A stretch of 21,004 nt of DNA, taken from Betaproteobacteria bacterium (GTDB lineage Bacteria > Pseudomonadota > Gammaproteobacteria > Burkholderiales > SG8-39). This document shows, piece after piece, positions 15,740-21,004 of the stretch; position 1 is the first letter of the stretch, and the number at the start of each line of letters is the position of its first letter. The stretch is taken from contig JAAOZY010000201.1 of the NCBI GenBank assembly GCA_012274205.1, positions 1 to 21,004 of the forward strand, given 5' to 3'. The translations under genes and the position numbers were made by a program. The notes under the pieces are model-generated. The model ran no database searches and was not told the DNA's origin. It saw only the letters and a program-made list of their open reading frames with translations.

Positions 15740-16093
15740 TCAGCGCTGACCCGGGCCGGGTGAGCCGGCGTCGAGCTGCTTCTCGATGCGCCGCGCGAAT
15801 ACCGTCATTTCCTTCGCCGCCTGCTTATCGCCCTTTTTCCCGGCTGCTGCGATGCCCTGGCGGTAGGCATCCAGCGCCGCCTGCGGCTGTTCCAGCTGCG
15901 CCAGCGCCTGGCCCAGCAGTTTCCACGCCGCCGAATAGCCGGGGTCGCGCTCTACCGCTTCGGCAAGCCGCAGCTGCGCCTGCTGCGCATCGCCGCTCTT
16001 GAGGTACTCGCTGCCCAGCGAAAAGCGCAGCAGCGCGCCGTCGCGCGGTGTGCCGATGAGATTCTGCAGCCTGGCGATGAGGTCTGTGCTCAT
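15740..16093 (-). CDS. Small TPR-repeat protein
   Basis: A 117-aa soluble protein made of two to three tetratricopeptide repeats: about residues 21-52 (RFSLGSEYLKSGDAQQAQLR) and 53-86 (AAWKLLGQALAQLEQPQAAL), followed by a charged helix (KEMTVFARRIEKQLD). TPR proteins mediate protein contacts; no partner can be named. There is no signal peptide. Only one Met start is available (16093), with no good Shine-Dalgarno, and the repeat element begins 11 bases upstream. Confidence 0.8.
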   Translation of the reverse strand: MSTDLIARLQNLIGTPRDGALLRFSLGSEYLKSGDAQQAQLRLAEAVERDPGYSAAWKLLGQALAQLEQPQAALDAYRQGIAAAGKKGDKQAAKEMTVFARRIEKQLDAGSPGPGQR

Positions 16094-16103
16094 TTAAAGG
16101 TTC

Positions 16104-16355
16104 ATTTCAAAACGAGGGGATACGCCCCGACGGAAGTCCCCCTGGGGGACCTTCCCTCGCGCTCCCCTGAATTGGTGGCCATTTCGGAAATTCTGAAATG
16201 GCCTCCAAGATTCGGCCATCGCGGGGGACGACCCGCAACCTGGCTGCAATTATAGGCCGGTTCGGCGCGTGCTCCCCTGGAAGGCGGCTGCGCCGACGCG
16301 GGCGCCCGGGAAGGGATGTCCCGAGCGGGGACTTCCTTCGGGGGGTATCCTCTCG
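16104..16355. repeat. MITE-like element with inverted ends, related to copies A and B (copy C plus inverted arm E)
   Basis: The left end (16113-16141) and the reverse complement of the right end (16327-16355) match at 26 of 29 positions, starting CGAGGGGATACG and CGAGAGGATACC. The left arm then folds as GGAAG-TCCCCC/GGGGGA-C-CTTCC and closes with CCTCGCGCTCCCCT, the same GCTCCCCT word as copies A and B. A second hairpin (16177-16203, arms GGCCATTTC/GAAATGGCC) sits at the same distance as hairpin 2 in those copies. GCTCCCCT recurs at 16271-16278. No open frame of note lies inside. No clear target duplication flanks it. It fills most of the gap between the TPR gene and ridA. Confidence 0.7.
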
Positions 16356-16388
16356 ATTCACGTACACTTTCAGGAACCCGACACCATC

Positions 16389-16769
16389 ATGCCCAAAGAC
16401 GTGATAGCCACGCCCAACGCGCCGAGCGCCATCGGCACCTACTCGCAGGCGGTGCGCTGCGCAAACACCGTTTACCTTTCGGGGCAAATCGGCCTCGATC
16501 CCGCATCGATGCAGCTGGTGGAGGGCATCGACGCGCAGGTGAAGCGCGTATTCGACAATCTTCAGGCGGTGGCCGCCGCCGCCGGCGCGTCGCTGGACGA
16601 CGCGGCCAGGGTGACGATCTATCTCACCGATCTTGCTCATTTCGGCAAAGTGAACGAGGCGATGGCGCTGTATTTCAAACAGCCCTACCCGGCGCGCGCT
16701 GCGATCGGGGTCGCGTCGCTGCCGCGCGGCGCGCTGATCGAAGCCGATGCGATACTGGTGACCGCCTGA
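16389..16769 (+). CDS. ridA: RidA/YjgF/YER057c-family reactive-intermediate deaminase
   Basis: RidA proteins hydrolyse reactive enamine/imine intermediates made by PLP enzymes such as threonine dehydratase, protecting them from damage. The 126-aa protein has the family's usual length and motifs: AIGTYSQAV, VYLSGQIGLDP, VFDNLQAVAAAAGASLDD, VTIYLTDLAHF, and YPARAAIGVASLPRGALIEAD. Arg103, equivalent to the catalytic Arg105 of E. coli RidA, and Glu118 are present. I chose ATG 16389; longer readings run into the repeat element. The Shine-Dalgarno (CAGGA, 13 bases upstream) is weak. It is the first gene of a same-strand run with recG, 35 bases ahead of it. Confidence 0.92.
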   Translation: MPKDVIATPNAPSAIGTYSQAVRCANTVYLSGQIGLDPASMQLVEGIDAQVKRVFDNLQAVAAAAGASLDDAARVTIYLTDLAHFGKVNEAMALYFKQPYPARAAIGVASLPRGALIEADAILVTA

Positions 16770-16804
16770 GGGGCGCACGAGCGGGGCGCACTCCTCATCT
16801 TCGA

Positions 16805-19012
16805 ATGAACGCCAAAACCGTCAAGGCGCGCAAGCCAGCGCGCGCCGCGCCTGCGGCGCCGGACGCGCCGGCGGCCACGCTGAAAGCGAAGCTCGCCAAA
16901 CTCGGCATACGGCGCCAGTTCGATCTGGTGCTGCACCTGCCGCTGCGCTACGAGGACGAAACCCGGCTCACCGCCATAGGCGAGGCGCATGAGGGCGCGC
17001 CGGTGCAGGTCGAGGGCACGGTGATCGAGAGCCGGATCGCCTACCGGCCGCGGCGCCAGCTGGTATGCAAGATCGAAGACGACAGCGGATTGCTGTATAT
17101 GCGCTTCCTCAACTTCTACGGCAGCCAGGCGAAGGCCCTGGTCGCAGGGGCGCGCGTGCGTGCCTTCGGCGAAGTGCGCCCCGGCTTTTTCGGGGCGGAA
17201 ATGGTCCATCCGCGCTATCGCATGGTGCGCGCGGACACGCCGCTGCCCGAGGCGCTGACGCCGGTCTATCCGACCACCGCGGGGCTGCCGCAGGCGGCCC
17301 TGCGCCGGCTGATCGCGCAGGCGCTGGCGCAATGCGAACTCGAGGAAATCCTGCCGCCGGGTCTGGCGCAGTACCGCGGCCTGCCTGCATTTCGCGATGC
17401 GATCGACGCGCTGCATCATCCGCGCCCGGGCGAGGATGCGCAGGCATTCGGCGCGCGCACCCACCCGGCGTGGCAGCGCATGAAGCTGGACGAGCTGCTG
17501 GCGCAGCAATTGTCGATGCGCCTGCACTACCGCGAGCGCAAGAGCAAGACCGCGCCCGCTCTCGCGCAGGCCGGCGCGCTGAGCGCCGGCCTGCGCAAGA
17601 GCCTGCCGTTCCGGCTGACGCAGGCGCAATGCCGCGCCTGGGCTGAAATCGAGCGCGACCTCGGCCAGGCGCACCCGATGCACCGGCTGCTGCAGGGCGA
17701 TGTCGGCTGCGGCAAGACCGTGGTGGCGGCGCTGGCCGCATTGCGCGCGGTCGAAAACGGGATGCAGGCGGTGGTGATGGCGCCCACCGAAATCCTGGCC
17801 GAGCAGCACTATCGCAAATTCGCCGAATGGCTTGCCCCGCTCGGCGTGCCGCTCAGCTGGCTCTCGGGCAGCCAGAAGAAGAAGGAGCGCGCTGCGGCCG
17901 CGGCGGATATCGCCTCGGGCGCAACGCGGATCGCGGTCGGCACGCACGCGCTGTTCCAGCAGGGCGTGGCATTCCGGTCGCTGGGCCTCGCCATCGTCGA
18001 CGAGCAGCACCGCTTCGGCGTGGAGCAGCGCCTGGCGCTGCGCGCCAAGGGTTCGGACACCTCGGGGCCGGACAGCTTGGCCACGGTTGCCGCAGGCCGG
18101 GCGCGCGCCGAACCGCATCTGCTGATGATGAGCGCAACCCCGATTCCGCGCACGCTGTCGATGAGTTATTACGCCGATCTGGACGTGTCGCTGATCGACG
18201 AACTGCCGCCCGGGAGAACGCCGGTCACGACCAAGCTCATCGCCGCCGAGCGCCGCGACGAAGTGCTCGCGCGCGTGCGCGACGCCTGCCGCGCCGGGCG
18301 CCAGGCCTACTGGGTGTGCCCGCTGATCGAGGACAGCGGGCCGGCGGCGGAGGCCGCTGCGGGCGCGGCCGACGCGCCGCCGCGGACGCCGGGGCGGCGC
18401 CCGGGGCGCAGGCAGGCGGAGGCGCTGCAGCTGCAGACCGTGCTCGATACGCATGCGCGCCTTGCGGCGGAATTCCCCGAGCTGCGGGTAGCGTTGGTGC
18501 ACGGCCGCCTTGCGGCGGCGGAAAAAGCGGCGGTGATGGCGGAATTCACCGCGGGCAGGATCCAGCTGCTGGTCGCCACCACGGTAATCGAGGTCGGCGT
18601 CGACGTGCCCAATGCCTCGCTCATGATCATCGAGCACGCCGAACGCTTCGGCCTGGCGCAACTGCACCAGCTGCGCGGCCGCGTCGGACGCGGCGTCGAC
18701 GACAGCGCCTGCATTCTGCTGTACCAGAAGCCGCTGGGCGAACTCGCGCGCGCGCGGCTCAAGGTGGTGTACGAAAGCAGCGACGGGTTCGAGATTGCGC
18801 GAGAGGACCTGCGGCTGCGCGGGCCGGGCGAGTATCTGGGCGTGCGCCAGAGCGGCGCGCCGCTGCTGCGCTTCGCCGACCTGGAGCGCGACCTCGACCT
18901 GCTCGAAGCGGCGCGCGATCTGGCGCCGCAGCTGCTGCAGCGCCACCCGGAGCACGCGCGCCGCCACCTCGTGCGCTGGCTCGCCGGACGCAGCGAACTG
19001 ATGAAGGCATGA
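16805..19012 (+). CDS. recG: ATP-dependent DNA helicase RecG
   Basis: Drives regression of stalled replication forks and branch migration of Holliday junctions. The 735-aa protein has an N-terminal wedge/OB domain (LPLRYEDETRLTAIGEAHEG), Walker A GDVGCGKTVV (Lys304), the DEQH box at residues 399-402 (IVDEQHRFGVEQR), motif III MSATPIPRTLSM, and helicase-C motifs HGRLAAAEK, ATTVIEVGVDVPNAS and QLRGRVGRG, then the C-terminal RLKVVYESSDGFEIAREDLR. It is longer than many RecG proteins (about 690 aa) because of two low-complexity inserts: about 417-436 between the DEQH motif and motif III, and a Pro/Ala/Arg-rich one at about 512-537. The start at 16805 lacks a clear Shine-Dalgarno. It is followed four bases later by ubiA. 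Confidence 0.96.
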   Translation: MNAKTVKARKPARAAPAAPDAPAATLKAKLAKLGIRRQFDLVLHLPLRYEDETRLTAIGEAHEGAPVQVEGTVIESRIAYRPRRQLVCKIEDDSGLLYMRFLNFYGSQAKALVAGARVRAFGEVRPGFFGAEMVHPRYRMVRADTPLPEALTPVYPTTAGLPQAALRRLIAQALAQCELEEILPPGLAQYRGLPAFRDAIDALHHPRPGEDAQAFGARTHPAWQRMKLDELLAQQLSMRLHYRERKSKTAPALAQAGALSAGLRKSLPFRLTQAQCRAWAEIERDLGQAHPMHRLLQGDVGCGKTVVAALAALRAVENGMQAVVMAPTEILAEQHYRKFAEWLAPLGVPLSWLSGSQKKKERAAAAADIASGATRIAVGTHALFQQGVAFRSLGLAIVDEQHRFGVEQRLALRAKGSDTSGPDSLATVAAGRARAEPHLLMMSATPIPRTLSMSYYADLDVSLIDELPPGRTPVTTKLIAAERRDEVLARVRDACRAGRQAYWVCPLIEDSGPAAEAAAGAADAPPRTPGRRPGRRQAEALQLQTVLDTHARLAAEFPELRVALVHGRLAAAEKAAVMAEFTAGRIQLLVATTVIEVGVDVPNASLMIIEHAERFGLAQLHQLRGRVGRGVDDSACILLYQKPLGELARARLKVVYESSDGFEIAREDLRLRGPGEYLGVRQSGAPLLRFADLERDLDLLEAARDLAPQLLQRHPEHARRHLVRWLAGRSELMKA

Positions 19013-19016
19013 CGCG

Positions 19017-19889
19017 GTGAATATCGAACGCATCAAGGAAAGACTCACGCTCTACGAAAAGCTGATGCGGCTGGACAAGCCGATCGGCACGCTGCTGCTG
19101 CTGTGGCCGACGCTGTGGGCGCTGTGGATCGCCTCGGGCGGCCGGCCGGGCTGGCTGATGACCTGGATCTTCTGCCTCGGCACGCTGTTGATGCGCTCCG
19201 CCGGCTGCGTCATGAACGACCTTGCCGACCGCAAGTTCGACGCGCATGTGAAGCGCACCAGGGAGCGTCCGCTCGCCGCCGGCCGGGTGAGCGTGACGGA
19301 AGCGCTGTGGCTGGCCGCGGTGCTGACGCTGGCCGCATTCGGCCTGGTGCTCGCGCTCAACCGCTTTGCCATCGCGCTGTCCTTCGTCGCGCTGGCGCTG
19401 GCCGCCACCTACCCGTACACCAAGCGCTTTCTCTCCGTCCCGCAGGCCTACCTGGGCGTGACCTTCGGTTTCGGCATACCGATGGCGTTCGCGGCCGTGT
19501 CCAATCTGCTGCCGCCGCTGTGCTGGTGGCTGCTGCTGGCGAATATCTTCTGGGTGCTCGCCTACGACACCGAATACGCGATGGTGGACCGCGACGACGA
19601 CCTGCGCATCGGCATCCGCACCTCGGCGGTCACGCTCGGCCGCTACGACGTCGCCGCGGTGATGTTGTGCTACGCGGCCATGCTCGCGGTGCTGGTGATG
19701 ATAGGCATGAAGCTTCACTTCGGCCTGTATTACTATTTGGGTCTGGGTGCGGCCGGGCTGATCATGCTGTATCACTACGGTCTGATACGCGAGCGCGGGC
19801 GCGAGGGCTGCTTCAAGGCGTTTCTGCACAACAACTGGGTCGGCGGCGTCGTTTTTGCCGGCATCGCCGCGAATTACTTCTGGCGTTAA
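19017..19889 (+). CDS. ubiA: 4-hydroxybenzoate polyprenyltransferase
   Basis: Attaches the polyprenyl tail to 4-hydroxybenzoate in ubiquinone synthesis, in the inner membrane. The 290-aa protein has the full-length family size and both Asp-rich substrate motifs: NDLADRKFD (Asn67, Asp68, Asp71, Asp75) and YDTEYAMVDRDDD (Asp184, Asp191, Asp195), separated by several membrane helices. RLDKPIGTLLLLWPTLWALW and RTRERPLAAG are also diagnostic. The start is GTG at 19017, four bases after the recG stop, which implies coupling. The next gene, ubiD, acts on UbiA's product. Confidence 0.96.
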   Translation: MNIERIKERLTLYEKLMRLDKPIGTLLLLWPTLWALWIASGGRPGWLMTWIFCLGTLLMRSAGCVMNDLADRKFDAHVKRTRERPLAAGRVSVTEALWLAAVLTLAAFGLVLALNRFAIALSFVALALAATYPYTKRFLSVPQAYLGVTFGFGIPMAFAAVSNLLPPLCWWLLLANIFWVLAYDTEYAMVDRDDDLRIGIRTSAVTLGRYDVAAVMLCYAAMLAVLVMIGMKLHFGLYYYLGLGAAGLIMLYHYGLIRERGREGCFKAFLHNNWVGGVVFAGIAANYFWR

Positions 19890-19903
19890 CGGGACCAGCA
19901 TTC

Positions 19904-21004
19904 ATGCGCTACAAAGATCTGCGCGATTTCATCGCGCAACTGGAACAACTGGGCGAGCTCAAGCGCGTTGCCGTCGAGGTCGATCCGCGCCTGGAGATGA
20001 CCGAAATCTGCGACCGCGTGCTCAAGGCCGGCGGCCCGGCGATCCTGTTCGAACGTCCGAAGGGTTTCGACGGCGCGTCCGGGCGTCCGCGCATTCCCGT
20101 GCTCGCCAACCTGTTCGGCACGCCGCGGCGCGTCGCGCTCGGCATGGGCGAGGACTCGGTGGCGGCGCTGCGCGAAGTGGGCAAGCTGCTCGCCTATCTA
20201 AAGGAGCCCGATCCGCCCAAGGGCCTGAAGGACGCATGGGACAAGTTGCCGGTGCTGAAGCAGGTGCTCAACATGGCGCCGAACGTGCGCGCGAGCGCGC
20301 CCTGCCAGGAAATCGTGTGGGAAGGCAAGGACGTCGACCTGTCGCGGCTGCCGATCCAGACCTGCTGGCCCGGCGACGCCGGCCCGCTGATCACCTGGGG
20401 TTTGGTCGTTACGCGCGGGCCGCTGAAAGCGCGGCAGAACCTCGGCATCTACCGCCAGCAGGTGATCGCGCCGAACAAGGTCATCATGCGCTGGCTGGCG
20501 CAGCGCGGCGGCGCGCTCGATTTTCGCGACCACGGACTGCATCGTCCGGGCGAGCCGTTTCCGATCGCCGTCGCGCTGGGCGCGGACCCGGCCACCATAC
20601 TCGCCGCAGTCACGCCGGTGCCGGATTCGATCTCGGAGTATCAGTTCGCAGGACTGCTGCGCGGCGCCAAAACCGAACTTGTGAAATGCGTCGGCAGCGA
20701 GCTGCAGGTGCCAGCGAGCGCGGAGATTGTGCTCGAAGGCGTGATTCACCCAGGCGAAGACGCCTTGGAGGGTCCCTTCGGCGATCACACCGGCTACTAC
20801 AACTAACAGGAGCGCTTTCCGGTATTCACCATCGAGCGCATTACCATGCGGCGCGATCCGATCTACCACAGCACCTACACCGGCAAGCCGCCGGACGGGC
20901 CGGCGGTGCTGGGCGTGGCGCTGAACGAGGTGTTCGTGCCGCTGCTGCAGAAGCAGTTTCCCGAGATCTCCGACTTCTACCTGCCGCCCGAAGGCTGCTC
21001 CTAC
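19904..21004 (+). pseudogene. ubiD: 3-octaprenyl-4-hydroxybenzoate decarboxylase UbiD, interrupted by in-frame TAA; 3' end beyond window
   Basis: UbiD is a prenylated-FMN decarboxylase of ubiquinone synthesis. ATG at 19904 (14 bases after ubiA) gives MRYKDLRDFIAQLEQLGELK and continues through family motifs: RQNLGIYRQQVIAPNKVIMR, ALGADPATILAAVTPVPD, VPASAEIVLEG and EGPFGDHTGYYN. At codon 301 (20804-20806) there is TAA, where relatives have a Glu after GYYN. The same frame then continues without shift for 66 codons: QERFPVFTIERIT, YHSTYTGKPPDGPAVLGVAL, QKQFPEISDFYLPPEG, to the window edge. The normal length is near 490 aa, so a product ending here would lose the C-terminal 40%. A single base (GAA to TAA, or two changes from GAG) would explain it. 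Either the gene is dead, or the base is a sequencing or consensus error. Confidence 0.85.

Noticed and set aside
10148..16355. CRISPR array from the repeated GAGGGG words
   Set aside because: Copies are kilobases apart, inverted and self-complementary, with no regular spacers and no cas genes.
16106..16362. Target-site duplication around the 243-bp element
   Set aside because: TTCA occurs near both ends, but not at equal distance from the inverted ends, so no clean duplication can be claimed.
16685..19048. A 787-codon minus-strand frame over recG
   Set aside because: Antisense shadow of recG; the plus strand carries all helicase motifs.

Overview
The window is GC-rich, densely coded and carries no rRNA, tRNA, CRISPR, transposase, integrase or phage gene that I can see. 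Gene content suggests a Gram-negative proteobacterium, most likely a betaproteobacterium: a tripartite RND efflux system with an outer-membrane lipoprotein channel, ubiquinone genes ubiA and ubiD, and CtaG/Sco copper-delivery genes. The lineage is inferred from gene content and protein style, not from a database search.

Layout. (1) 1-4859, minus strand: a tightly packed efflux operon of outer-membrane factor, membrane-fusion adaptor and RND permease, with the permease cut by the left window edge. (2) 5227-6311, plus strand: a damaged cytochrome-oxidase assembly locus. The ctaG frame has TGA where the family has a conserved Trp, and it runs into the last quarter of a Sco gene whose 5' part is missing. 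(3) 6335-10131, minus strand: a trehalose operon of otsA (fused to a membrane sensor-like N-terminus), otsB and a class I glutamine amidotransferase. (4) 10558-15367: a signalling cluster. A large Cache-PAS-PAS-PAS histidine kinase lies tail to tail with a NarL-type response regulator, and that regulator is divergent from a small two-TM histidine kinase. (5) 15463-16093, minus strand: a 63-aa membrane protein and a small TPR protein. (6) 16389-21004, plus strand: ridA, recG, ubiA and ubiD in a row. The ubiD frame has an in-frame TAA after codon 300, and the conserved frame continues to the window edge.

The most unusual structure is non-coding. Two intergenic regions (10148-10228 and 15374-15458, opposite orientations) carry the same paired-hairpin element. 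The two copies differ by paired changes that keep the stems intact. A related, larger form at 16104-16355 has 29-bp inverted ends (26 of 29 positions match) and resembles a small non-autonomous element. Two conserved genes with single-codon nonsense changes plus one deletion junction raise a question: is this genome eroding, or does the assembly contain errors?

Together the genes cover drug/solvent export, trehalose-type osmoprotection, environmental sensing, respiratory-chain assembly, ubiquinone synthesis and replication-fork repair. Only the operon-level links are supported by the sequence.
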